Position numbers and translations under genes: made by a program. Positions 51,686-60,175 of a DNA stretch of 64,000 bases are shown here, piece after piece (positions within the stretch are counted from its first letter, which is position 1; each line of letters opens with the position of its first letter). Source of the stretch: Herbaspirillum hiltneri N3 (GTDB lineage Bacteria > Pseudomonadota > Gammaproteobacteria > Burkholderiales > Burkholderiaceae_D); the NCBI RefSeq assembly GCF_001267925.1, contig NZ_CP011409.1:4278001-4342000 (forward strand). The letters are read 5' to 3'. The notes under the pieces were generated by a model. It saw only the letters and a list, made by a program, of their open reading frames with translations, did no database searches and was not told where the DNA came from.

Positions 51686-53422
51686 TCAGACGGTTGTGGC
51701 TGGCACTGCAGCGGCTTTGCCGGTGGCGACGGAAGCAGCGGCGGTCGCGGCCTTTTCGGTCACCGGCGGACCGGCAAACGCGGTCTTGAAGCTGCCGATG
51801 GCCAGCATGTCGATTTCCAGCAGGAACGGACCGGATTCGGACAACGCGGTCTTCAATGCGCTGTCGACATCGGCCAGGTTGCTCACACGGGCGTGACGCA
51901 GGCTCAGCGCCTGCGACAGTTGCGCATAGTCCGGCGTGTGCAGGTCGACGTAATGGCGGCGGCCGCCGTACTGCACGTCCTGGATATTCTTGATGACGCC
52001 GTAACCCTTGTCGTTCATCAGCACGATGACCATGTCGGCCTTCTCCTGCACGGCGGTCGCGAGTTCACCCAGATTGAGGATGAAGCCGCCGTCGCCGGCC
52101 AGCGTGAAGGTCTTCTTGCCCGAGGCGGTCACCGCCGCGCCGATGGCGGCGCCGATGCCCATTGCCAGGCCCTGGCCGATGCCGCCGCCGAGGGCGTGCA
52201 CGCCGGCCAGCGGATCAAAAATGCGCAGGTAACGATTGCCCCAGGTGCTGTTGGAGACGGTCACGTCGCGCACCCAGTTGAACTTGCGGCCGGCAGCTTT
52301 CTGCACTTGCTCGACCAGCGCGCTGTAAGGGCCAAGACCGTCGACCAGGCCGGCGACGGCAGCGTCGCGCGCCTTTTGCAAGTCGCCGATGAAGGCCGGG
52401 TCGACCTTCATCGCGTTTTTCTGTTTCTCAAGACGATCCGCCAAACCTTCCAGCGCCAGCGCAGCATCGCCGCAAACGAAATAGTCGCTGTTGTAGCAGC
52501 GCCCCTCGGCCGACGGATCGGCGTCGATGCGGTACAGCGGGCGCGGCAGTTTCAGCTCGTACTTCAGCGTTTCATTGCCGCGCAGGCGCGAGCCGATCAC
52601 GACGATGGCGTCGCAGGTCTGGTAGAAATTCTCGACCGGCTTGTGCAGGTTGAACGAACCGAGCGAGCGGGGATCATCTTCCGCCACGATGCCGCGGCCT
52701 TGGGTGCTGGTGACCACGCCGAAGCCGAGATCGAGCAGGCGCTGCACCTGCTTGCCGGCCTGGCGCGCGCCGCCGCCCAGCCACAGCAGCGGACGCGCGG
52801 CCTTCAACAGGCGCGCGGCGAGTTCATCGAGCGCGTGTTCGGACGGCGCTTGCACGGCGATCGGCAATGGACACAGATCGGACGGCATCGGAATCAGCGC
52901 CGCCTGGATATCGATCGGAATCTCGACGCTGACCGGGCCCATCGGCGGCGTCAGTGCGGTTTGCACGGCCAGCTTGATGGTGCTGATGGCAGTCTCGGTG
53001 CTGCGGATGCGGAAGGCGGCCTTGGAGATCGCCTTGAGCATCGACAGCTGATCCGGCGCTTCGTGGATGTAGGCCAGGCTCTGATCGAGGTAAGGCGTTT
53101 CGATCTGGCCGGTCAGGTGCAGCAGCGGCGTACCGGCGGTCAGTGCTTCGACCATGGCGCCGGCGGCGTTGCCGGCAGCGGTGCCGGTGGAGGTCAGGCA
53201 GACGCCGAGGCCGCCGGTGGTGCGTGCATACGAGTCGGCCATGTTGGCCCCGCCGGCTTCGCCGCGCGCCGGGATGAAGCGGATCTTGCCGCGCTCGCCG
53301 AAGGCGTCGAGGATGGGCATGTTGTGGATCGAGATCACACCGAATGCCGCCTTGACGTTGCATTGTTCGAGGAAGGCGGCGATGGCGCAGCCGACGGTTA
53401 CTTGCTGAGTTTGCTTAGGCAT
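51686..53422 (-). CDS. Thiamine diphosphate enzyme, acetolactate synthase/benzoylformate decarboxylase type
   Basis: A 578-residue ThDP enzyme. The N-terminal PYR domain has the cofactor Glu in ARGEAGGANMADSYAR. The C-terminal PP domain has GDGGFILNLGEL-ending NDKGYG, the metal-ThDP motif. The central domain is intact. The last 25 residues are a low-complexity Ala/Val tail. It decarboxylates or ligates a 2-oxo acid. The start at 53422 overlaps the end of the SDR gene by 8 bp; a longer frame from 53821 runs inside that gene and is not used. Confidence 0.88.
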   Translation of the reverse strand: MPKQTQQVTVGCAIAAFLEQCNVKAAFGVISIHNMPILDAFGERGKIRFIPARGEAGGANMADSYARTTGGLGVCLTSTGTAAGNAAGAMVEALTAGTPLLHLTGQIETPYLDQSLAYIHEAPDQLSMLKAISKAAFRIRSTETAISTIKLAVQTALTPPMGPVSVEIPIDIQAALIPMPSDLCPLPIAVQAPSEHALDELAARLLKAARPLLWLGGGARQAGKQVQRLLDLGFGVVTSTQGRGIVAEDDPRSLGSFNLHKPVENFYQTCDAIVVIGSRLRGNETLKYELKLPRPLYRIDADPSAEGRCYNSDYFVCGDAALALEGLADRLEKQKNAMKVDPAFIGDLQKARDAAVAGLVDGLGPYSALVEQVQKAAGRKFNWVRDVTVSNSTWGNRYLRIFDPLAGVHALGGGIGQGLAMGIGAAIGAAVTASGKKTFTLAGDGGFILNLGELATAVQEKADMVIVLMNDKGYGVIKNIQDVQYGGRRHYVDLHTPDYAQLSQALSLRHARVSNLADVDSALKTALSESGPFLLEIDMLAIGSFKTAFAGPPVTEKAATAAASVATGKAAAVPATTV

Positions 53423-54230
53423 GGCGGGAAAGTCCTCCTGAAACATCGATGTGGCTGCCTGTTGTGTACGAAGAAAGCGGCGTCGCGAGAAAAACGATCG
53501 CGCGGGCGGCTTCCTGTGGATGACCGAGACGGCCGAGTTGAATATTCTTTTTTTGCGCCAGCGCCCGGGTCCATTGTTCCCAGGACAGGTCGAGGTCGGC
53601 GCCGGTGCGCGCCTCATAGCGGCGACGCCACTGGCCGGATTCCACCAGGCCGATGAGGATGCCGTTGACGCGAATTTTTTGTGCAGCGAATTCCGTCGCC
53701 AGCGAGCGCACCAGGTTATGGATGCCGGCGCGCGCGGCCGAGGTCGCCACCATGTGCGGCTCGGGCTGGATCGCCAGCAGCGAATTGACGCAGACCACCG
53801 CCGCTTCGCCGTGCGCAGCACTCATGCGCTGCAGTTGCGGCTGGAAGGCGCGGGTCGGATAAATTACCGAGAAAAATTTCAGGCGCAGCTCTTCGGTCCA
53901 GGCCGCATCCTCGGTGTCGGCGAAGGTCGACACGCGGCCCTGGCCGGCGTTGTTGACCAGCATCGACACCGCGCCGAGTTTTTCTTCCACGGCGGCGGCG
54001 AAGGCTTGCACCTGTTCCTGCGACAGCACGTCGCAGACCGACGAAAACAGTCTTGCTTGTGGAAAGCGCGCACGCAGCTGCGCTTCCACCTGTTGCAAAC
54101 GTTCCTGGTTGCGGCCGCAGAAAGCCACCGCCGCGCCGGCTTCGAGCAACAGCTCGACCGTCGCCAGGCCGATGCCCGAAGAGCCGCCGGTGACGACGGC
54201 GACTTTGCCTTCGAGTTCAATCATGCTCAT
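53415..54230 (-). CDS. SDR-fold protein with altered active site
   Basis: A 271-residue short-chain dehydrogenase fold. The NAD-binding TGGSSGIG (14-21) and LVNNAG motifs are normal. Ser150 stands at the catalytic position, but the usual YxxxK reads T163-x3-R167 (ATSAARAG), with the expected 13-residue spacing. The tyrosine that donates the proton is thus absent. It may have a different chemistry (lyase or epimerase-like) or serve another role. It lies between IclR and ThDP genes. Confidence 0.88.
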   Translation of the reverse strand: MSMIELEGKVAVVTGGSSGIGLATVELLLEAGAAVAFCGRNQERLQQVEAQLRARFPQARLFSSVCDVLSQEQVQAFAAAVEEKLGAVSMLVNNAGQGRVSTFADTEDAAWTEELRLKFFSVIYPTRAFQPQLQRMSAAHGEAAVVCVNSLLAIQPEPHMVATSAARAGIHNLVRSLATEFAAQKIRVNGILIGLVESGQWRRRYEARTGADLDLSWEQWTRALAQKKNIQLGRLGHPQEAARAIVFLATPLSSYTTGSHIDVSGGLSRHA

Positions 54231-54235
54231 TGCCC

Positions 54236-55069
54236 TTACTCCCGCCACATGTTGACGACCTTGCCCGACTTCGCCGGCGCATGGTCAAGCAGGCGCGACA
54301 GTTCGCCGGCGGTATCGCGCACCTTGACCACGATCAGGTCGAGCTGGTCGGTGTCGATGTGCGGCGACGGGATCGTCGCGCCCATCGCGGCCACCACCTT
54401 GCCGGAGTGGTCGCGCACCGGTGCGGCAATGGTGGAGATGCTGGTTTCGAAGAAGCCTTCCTGCAGCACGTAACCGCGTTGCTTGTCGTTCTGCACCATG
54501 TCAAACAACTCGACCACGGTCTTGGGCGTGTTGCTGGAGAAGACTTCCAGGTGTTCTTCCGGATACAGCTCGCGCAGTTCGGCCAGGGTCAGGTCTTCCA
54601 GCAGCACGCGGCCGAGCACGGTGGCGTGTGCAGGGAGGCGGGTGCCGACGTTGACGTGGCTGGCGAAGGCGGTTTGCGTGACCGACTTGGCGACGTACAC
54701 GATCGAACGGCCGTCGCGCACCACCAGGTTGCATGAGTAGCCGATTTCGTCGCGCAGGCGATCGAGCAGCGGACGGCCGATTTCGGTCAGTTCCAGCGAG
54801 GCCAGGTATTCGAAGCCGAGACGCAGCACGGCCATGCCGAGGCGGTAGTCGCGGCCGCCGTCGTTGCGCTCGACGAAGCCCATGCGCTCGAGCGTGGTCA
54901 GCAGGCGGAACACGGTGGAACGCGGCACGTCGAGGCGGCGCGCGAGTTCCGGCGCCGACAGGGTCTTGTCCTGGCGGCTGAATTCACACAGCAGGCGCAA
55001 GCCGCGTTCCAGGCCTGGAACGAGGTATTTCTCTTGCGATTCATCTTCTGGCAGCACTGGTTTGTTCAT
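54236..55069 (-). CDS. IclR-family transcriptional regulator
   Basis: A 277-residue regulator. The winged helix (LSAPELARRLDVPRSTVFRLL) is followed by the effector domain with GTRLPAHATVLGRVLL and ISTIAAPVRDHSGKVVAAMG. IclR proteins control aromatic and acid catabolism by binding pathway metabolites. It lies within the catabolic block, 10 bp after the alpha/beta hydrolase, so it is probably autoregulated with it. The ATG is at 55067-55069. Confidence 0.92.
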   Translation of the reverse strand: MNKPVLPEDESQEKYLVPGLERGLRLLCEFSRQDKTLSAPELARRLDVPRSTVFRLLTTLERMGFVERNDGGRDYRLGMAVLRLGFEYLASLELTEIGRPLLDRLRDEIGYSCNLVVRDGRSIVYVAKSVTQTAFASHVNVGTRLPAHATVLGRVLLEDLTLAELRELYPEEHLEVFSSNTPKTVVELFDMVQNDKQRGYVLQEGFFETSISTIAAPVRDHSGKVVAAMGATIPSPHIDTDQLDLIVVKVRDTAGELSRLLDHAPAKSGKVVNMWRE

Positions 55070-55079
55070 GATTGTTTTT

Positions 55080-55979
55080 CTAGGAAAGTTTATAAAGGTG
55101 ACCGCTGAGTTGGCGACATATCGCTGCTGCAACCGCTCCGGGCTGCTCGATGTAGCAGGCGTGGCCCGCATTGTCGATCAGATGGAACGGCAAGTTCAGA
55201 TTCCAGGCCAGCTCACGGCTGTCGTCGGCGGTGGTCACCACGTCGCCGACGCCGCAATATATCTCCGCCGGCACGTGGCCCAGCATGCCGTTGGGCGCAT
55301 ACGCCTGCAGTGCGTCGCCGCACAGCATATGCACCGCCTGGGTGTAGCCGGCCGGATTGAGCCACTGGATATTCCAACGCACCCACGCGCGCTCGGTTTC
55401 GCCGGCCTGCGCCGACAGCATGCGCGCCGGGCTGCGCTCGGCCATGCCTTCGACGCCGATGGTGCGCAGGACGTCCAGACGTTCTTGTGCAATCTGCCGG
55501 CCGCGTTCGCGCCTGGCTTCACTGCCGTAGCCTTGCGCCGGACTGACCAGCAGCAGGCGCGAGGCGCGCTTGTAGCTGCGGCCGACGTAGGCCGCCGCCA
55601 TCATGGCGCCGAGCGAATGGCCGACCAGCAGACAGCTGCCGATGCCCAATGCTTCCAGGAACAGTTCCAGACGCGCGGCGTAATCGGCGGCGCTCGGCTG
55701 CATCTGCGGCAGTGCGGTCGAGCGGCCGTAGCCGGGCGCGTTCCAGGCGATGACCTGGGCGTCTTTTTCCAGACGCAGCGCGCATTGCAACCACGAGGCC
55801 GCACCCGAGCTGATGCCGTGCAGCAGCACTATCGCCGGACCGCGTCCGCACGAGCGATAGGACACGATGCCGCCGTTGCCGATGTCGACGGTGCTTTCCG
55901 CGAAACGTCCCTCGAGCAGGCTCAGGGAGTCCTTCAGCGTTTCGGCGCAGGTGACGGAGGTGGAGGCGAGCGCGGTCAT
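55080..55979 (-). CDS. Alpha/beta hydrolase (MhpC/NicD-like)
   Basis: A 299-residue hydrolase. VLLHGISSG is the oxyanion motif, GHSLGAMM holds the nucleophile Ser, D of VGDVVT and the His of NAGHACY complete the triad. Such enzymes cleave C-C bonds in ring-fission products or remove formyl and amide groups. It is the expected hydrolase after the VOC dioxygenase or an N-formylmaleamate-type step. Gap of 22 bp to the upstream cupin gene. Confidence 0.9.
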   Translation of the reverse strand: MTALASTSVTCAETLKDSLSLLEGRFAESTVDIGNGGIVSYRSCGRGPAIVLLHGISSGAASWLQCALRLEKDAQVIAWNAPGYGRSTALPQMQPSAADYAARLELFLEALGIGSCLLVGHSLGAMMAAAYVGRSYKRASRLLLVSPAQGYGSEARRERGRQIAQERLDVLRTIGVEGMAERSPARMLSAQAGETERAWVRWNIQWLNPAGYTQAVHMLCGDALQAYAPNGMLGHVPAEIYCGVGDVVTTADDSRELAWNLNLPFHLIDNAGHACYIEQPGAVAAAICRQLSGHLYKLS

Positions 55980-56001
55980 GGCAGGTTCCGGTGGACTGAG
56001 A

Positions 56002-56541
56002 TCAGCCGCGCTTGATGGCAGCCAGCGGATGTTCCGGCGGATAGGTCGGCGTGATCGGCTTCTTCGCGCCCAGCATCACGCACATCAGCGCGTCTTCGTC
56101 GCCGATGTTGATTTCTTCGCGGTACACGCCGGGCGGCACCGACACCACGTCGCGGTCGGTCAGGATGGTCTCGAAACGCTCGCCGTCTTTTTCCAGCACC
56201 AGCTTGAGCTTGCCGCGCAGGACGAAGAACACTTCTTCCACATCGATGTGCAGGTGCGGCGGACCTTCGTGGCCGGCCGGGATGATCATGGTCGAGAAGG
56301 TGAAGTGTTCCGACGGAATCACGTTGGCGTCGGCCGCCACGCCGGTGCCGCCGGTGCCGATGTAGCGCATTTGCGCGCGGCGGAATTTCGGATCGTAGTC
56401 AGCCTGGAACTTCAACGCGTCCCAGTCGTACTTGCGGGTGGACAGGCGCGCCACGCGCGATTCCATCCAGGCGCTGAAGCTGCTGCCTTCAGGCTGGTCC
56501 CAGCTGCGCTTGACGTTGTTTTGTTCGGACATGTCGGTCAT
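56002..56541 (-). CDS. Cupin-domain protein
   Basis: A 179-residue single-cupin protein. The metal site reads EGPPHLHIDVEEVFFVLRGK: two His and a Glu, with a second motif near VVSVPPGVYREE. The N-terminal 60 residues are a polar extension. It could be a dioxygenase, isomerase or binding protein; the second motif lacks an obvious fourth His, so metal binding is not certain. Confidence 0.8.
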   Translation of the reverse strand: MTDMSEQNNVKRSWDQPEGSSFSAWMESRVARLSTRKYDWDALKFQADYDPKFRRAQMRYIGTGGTGVAADANVIPSEHFTFSTMIIPAGHEGPPHLHIDVEEVFFVLRGKLKLVLEKDGERFETILTDRDVVSVPPGVYREEINIGDEDALMCVMLGAKKPITPTYPPEHPLAAIKRG

Positions 56542-56578
56542 CTTTTCTCTCCTTGGTAGGTCAGGGAAATTTCATCAA

Positions 56579-57343
56579 TCAATTCATCACGAAGCCGCCG
56601 TTGACGGCCATGACTTGTCCCGTATAGAAGCGGGACAGATCGGACAAGGCAAAAATCACGGCGCCGCAGACGTCTTCCGGCAACTGGTCGCGCTGGATGG
56701 CGCGGCGGTCGTGGTAGGTCTGGTGGCGTTCTTTCGGTACGTATTCGGTGGCTTCGACCAGCGTCAGGCCAGGTGCGACTGCATTGACGGTGATGTTGTC
56801 GCCGCCCAGTTCGCGCGCCAGCGAACGCGTCATGCCGATCACCGCGCTCTTGCTGGCGACGTAGGCCAACAGGTTGGTGGCGCCCCACAGCGGCGTGTCC
56901 GACGACAGGTTGACGACGCTGCCGCGGCCGCACTCGCGCAAAGCCGGCAGGCAGGCGTTGGTCATGAGCCAGGTGCCGCGCACATTGACGTCCATGACCT
57001 TGTCCCACATCTCGATGGCGAGTTGCTCCGTGGCCTTGCCGCCCGAGTTGGTGATCGCGGCGTTGTTGACGAGGCCGTCGAGACCGCCCAGCCATTGCAC
57101 CGATGCCTTGGCGCAGGAGTCAATGGATTGCGGATCCGCAAGGTCAACGGTGAAGCCGGCGACGGTCAGCCCACGTTTTTGCAGGTCGGCAACCGCAGTC
57201 TGCAGCGTGTCTTGCAGGATGTCGGCCATCGCCACGCTGGCGCCGGCTTCGGCCGCGGCGGTGGCGAAGGCCAGGCCGAGTCCGCGCGCCGCACCGGTGA
57301 TCAGGATGCGGCGGCCGGCCAGCAGTTGGTGTGAAGTAGTCAT
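56579..57343 (-). CDS. Short-chain dehydrogenase/reductase
   Basis: A 254-residue classical SDR. TGAARGLG binds the dinucleotide; NNAA, S148, Y161 and K165 (YVASK) form the complete catalytic set. It probably oxidises or reduces a cyclic or acyclic alcohol of the pathway, for example a cis-dihydrodiol made by the Rieske oxygenase. The ATG at 57343 leaves 14 bp from the permease gene stop. Confidence 0.9.
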   Translation of the reverse strand: MTTSHQLLAGRRILITGAARGLGLAFATAAAEAGASVAMADILQDTLQTAVADLQKRGLTVAGFTVDLADPQSIDSCAKASVQWLGGLDGLVNNAAITNSGGKATEQLAIEMWDKVMDVNVRGTWLMTNACLPALRECGRGSVVNLSSDTPLWGATNLLAYVASKSAVIGMTRSLARELGGDNITVNAVAPGLTLVEATEYVPKERHQTYHDRRAIQRDQLPEDVCGAVIFALSDLSRFYTGQVMAVNGGFVMN

Positions 57344-57357
57344 TTTCGGCGGCTCCG

Positions 57358-58209
57358 TCAGACCGTGCTGGTGTGCACTTTGGGCAGGTAATGCAGCACG
57401 CGGCGTTCGGCCCACACGACGGCGCCGTAGGTAACGATACCGATCAGCGTCAGTGCGCAGATGGCGACGAACACGGCGGCGGTATTGCCCTGGCCTTCGC
57501 CGTCGACCAGCAGGTAGCCCAGACCCTGGTTGCCGCCGACCAGTTCACCGACGGTCACGCCGATGACCGACAGCGTCGATGCAATGCGCAGGCCCGAGAA
57601 CAGCGCCGGCAAGGCCGAACGGAATTCCACCAGATGGAAGATCTGCCAGCGGCCGGCGTTGAGCGTGCGCACCAGGTTGACCATGTCGGGGTCCACCGTG
57701 CGGATGGCCGACAGCACGTTGATCATGATCGGGAAGAACACGATCAGCACGGCGACGATGATCTTCGGGTAGATGGTGTAGCCGAGCCACATCACGAACA
57801 GCGGTGCGAAGGCGACTTTCGGCGCGATCTGCAAGGCCAGGATGTAGGGCGACAGCATCGCCTCGGCGCGCGGCGACAAACCCAGCGCGACGCCGACCGC
57901 CAGACCCAGCAGCGCGCCGAACAGGAAGCCGAACACCACTTCCATGGCGGTGATGCCGAAGTGCGTCAGCAGGTCATTGTTGTTCCACATGACCACCGAT
58001 TCCTTGAGCACGTGCGACAGATTCGGCAGGATGTATTCGGGCATGCCGAGCCAGCCCGGACCCCATTGCCATGCGGCCAGGAACAGCACCAGTACGACCA
58101 GGCTGCCGCAGACCGTGCGCGCACGCTCGTTGAGCAGCGGGCGGGCAGCCTTGGCGGTGATGGTGGTCTCTGGCTTGGTCATGGGATTGGCTGTAGTAGA
58201 GGTATCCAT
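57358..58209 (-). CDS. ABC transporter permease (SsuC/TauC/NrtB type)
   Basis: A 283-residue permease with about six membrane helices. The EAA-like loop and FHLVEFRSALPALFSGLRIAS are typical of SsuC-type proteins. It starts just before the SBP gene stop (gap of 0-1 bp, coupled). It forms the membrane part of the importer of the catabolic block. Confidence 0.9.
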   Translation of the reverse strand: MDTSTTANPMTKPETTITAKAARPLLNERARTVCGSLVVLVLFLAAWQWGPGWLGMPEYILPNLSHVLKESVVMWNNNDLLTHFGITAMEVVFGFLFGALLGLAVGVALGLSPRAEAMLSPYILALQIAPKVAFAPLFVMWLGYTIYPKIIVAVLIVFFPIMINVLSAIRTVDPDMVNLVRTLNAGRWQIFHLVEFRSALPALFSGLRIASTLSVIGVTVGELVGGNQGLGYLLVDGEGQGNTAAVFVAICALTLIGIVTYGAVVWAERRVLHYLPKVHTSTV

Positions 58210-59220
58210 TTATCTTGCTGTTCCGACGAATTGATTGGTGAAGAGTTCGTTGACCGGTGTAGCCTTGGTCACGATGCCTTCGCTGACATAGAACTTCTGC
58301 ACGCTGTCCATGCGGGCGGCGTCGATCTGGCCGAGGGTCTTCTGATTGGCATAGACGTACTTGCGATACATCTCGAAGGTGGCTTCGATGCTGGCTTCCT
58401 TACTTTTGTAGGCGGGCAGCGCGGCGACATAATCATTGGCGGCGGCTTTCGGGTCCTTCATGATGTCCTGCATGCCGCGCAGGGTCGCGCGTACCAGGCG
58501 CTTGAGCAATTCGGGCTTGTTCTTGATGGTGTCGTCGGAGGCCAGGATCGCTTGCGCCATGCTCTTGAAACCGCCGTTGTCGAGCAGCTCGACCTTGGCG
58601 CCGGCGTCGGTTGAGTTGACGACCCAGTCCGGCACGCCGGCGAATGCCGAAGCCTTGCCTGCAGTGAACACCTGCCACACGCCGGCTGGACCGGCGGCCT
58701 GAATCTGCAGGTCGGTCTTGGACAGGCCGGCAGTCTTCAGGCTGCCGAGGAAAGCGTAGTACGTCGTGTCGGTGTACGACATCACCGTGACGGTCTTGCC
58801 TTTGAGGTCCTTGAGCGACTTGATGTTTTCACCGGCGTTGGCGGCTACCATGGTGATGGAGCCGGCGCCCAGAACGGCGATGGCCTTGACCGGAATACCG
58901 TTGGCGCGCACCACGATAGGCGTGTCGCCGATGGCGCCGCCGATGACCGCGTTGCCGGCGCCGATCTGCTTGGCGACGTCGACGCCGCCCTTGGCGACGA
59001 TGAAGTTGATCTTGAGGTTTTCATCGGCGTAGTAGCCCTTGTGCTGCGCCAGCACCCACGGTGCGAAGGCGGGCGAATTCGGCGGCGCCGGCAGCAGGTA
59101 GGTGACTTCTTCCGGGGCGGCCTGGGCGATGCCCGGCACCACTGCGGTAGCGGCGAATGTCGCGGCAACGGCGGCACTCAGGACCAGCTTGCTGCAGAAA
59201 GAGGCGAGAAATTTTTTCAT
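58210..59220 (-). CDS. ABC transporter substrate-binding protein (NMT1/THI5-like)
   Basis: A 336-residue periplasmic protein. The signal ends near IAQAAPEE. The opening VTYLLPAPPNSPAFAPWVLAQ and later GAIGDTPIVVRANGIPVKA fit the NMT1/THI5-like superfamily that feeds SsuBC-type transporters. Its ligand is likely to be the pathway substrate, probably an aromatic or N-heterocyclic acid (inference from context). Confidence 0.9.
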   Translation of the reverse strand: MKKFLASFCSKLVLSAAVAATFAATAVVPGIAQAAPEEVTYLLPAPPNSPAFAPWVLAQHKGYYADENLKINFIVAKGGVDVAKQIGAGNAVIGGAIGDTPIVVRANGIPVKAIAVLGAGSITMVAANAGENIKSLKDLKGKTVTVMSYTDTTYYAFLGSLKTAGLSKTDLQIQAAGPAGVWQVFTAGKASAFAGVPDWVVNSTDAGAKVELLDNGGFKSMAQAILASDDTIKNKPELLKRLVRATLRGMQDIMKDPKAAANDYVAALPAYKSKEASIEATFEMYRKYVYANQKTLGQIDAARMDSVQKFYVSEGIVTKATPVNELFTNQFVGTAR

Positions 59221-59288
59221 GCTTGCTTCACTCCTATTGTTCGGTGGTGATCAGGTTGGATGTTCGGGACTTCTGTTTTTGTTTCTTC

Positions 59289-59391
59289 AGCGCGGCTAGC
59301 AAGACGTTGGTGGCAAGGCGCGTTTCCGCAGACAGTGCGATAGCACGGCAAGGGATCGCAACGCCGCCAGCGACGTCTTGTTAGTCGCGCT
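59289..59391. repeat. Dispersed palindromic repeat, copy B
   Basis: About 103 bp between the ATPase stop and the SBP start. Long inverted ends AGCGCG.CTA.CAAGACGT pair with ACGTCTTG.TAG.CGCGCT. The middle carries the same core as copy A. It overlaps the stop codon of the ATPase gene. Confidence 0.75.
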
Positions 59392-60175
59392 AGTGCAATT
59401 CGGCGGTTTCTTTGCCTACCTTGAGCAACTCCATCAGGCGGCCTTGCAGCGGGCCGATTTCAGGCAGCTTGCGGCGCTCCAGCGGGTTGTCGCGGAAAGG
59501 CAGGTTGACTTCGATCTCTTCGATGATGGTGCCCGGACGTTCGCTCATGACCAGCAGGCGGTCCGACAAGGCGATTGCTTCGACCAGGTCGTGGGTAATG
59601 AAGAGCGCGGTCTTTTTCTTCTCGAACAGCATCTTCGCCAGGTCCTGCTGCAAGACCATCTTGGTCTGCGCGTCCAGCGCCGAGAACGGCTCGTCCATCA
59701 GCAGCACTTGCGGATCCACCGCCAGCGTGCGGGCCAATGCGGCGCGCTGGCGCATGCCGCCGGACAACTGGTAGGGATAGTGTTCTTCAAAGCCCTTGAG
59801 GTGGCACTTGGCCAGCAGCTCGTCGGCTACGCGCTTGCGCTCGGCGGCGCTGACGCCGTCGATCTCCAGGCCCAGCGAAACGTTGGCGCGAATATTGCGC
59901 CATGGCATGAGCAGATCTTTTTGCAGCATGAAAGCGACGTTGCGGACCGGCTTGGTGACGCGCTGGCCGCCGACGATGACTTCGCCCGAAGTGGGCAGGT
60001 ACAGGCCGGCGCCCATGTTCAGCAAGGTGCTCTTGCCGCAGCCCGACGGGCCGATGATGGAAACCACTTCGCCGCTGCGGATCGACAGGTTGACGTTGGT
60101 GACGGCGGCGCGCGCCTGGGAAGTCTGGCGGTCGACGAAACTCTTGCCGACGTTGCGAAATTCGATCTCGATCAT
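59390..60175 (-). CDS. ABC transporter ATPase (SsuB/TauB/NrtD type)
   Basis: A 261-residue ATPase. Walker A is GPSGCGKST, the signature LSGGMRQRAALARTL, Walker B LLMDEPFSALD and the switch ITHDLVEA. The ATG is at 60173-60175; the longer frame has an unsupported extension. It powers uptake with the neighbouring permease and SBP genes. It is the first gene of the catabolic block in transcription order. Confidence 0.93.
   Translation of the reverse strand: MIEIEFRNVGKSFVDRQTSQARAAVTNVNLSIRSGEVVSIIGPSGCGKSTLLNMGAGLYLPTSGEVIVGGQRVTKPVRNVAFMLQKDLLMPWRNIRANVSLGLEIDGVSAAERKRVADELLAKCHLKGFEEHYPYQLSGGMRQRAALARTLAVDPQVLLMDEPFSALDAQTKMVLQQDLAKMLFEKKKTALFITHDLVEAIALSDRLLVMSERPGTIIEEIEVNLPFRDNPLERRKLPEIGPLQGRLMELLKVGKETAELH

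Noticed and set aside
51287..53656. 789-codon plus-strand frame opposite the ThDP enzyme region
   Set aside because: Shadow of minus-strand genes with intact catalytic motifs.
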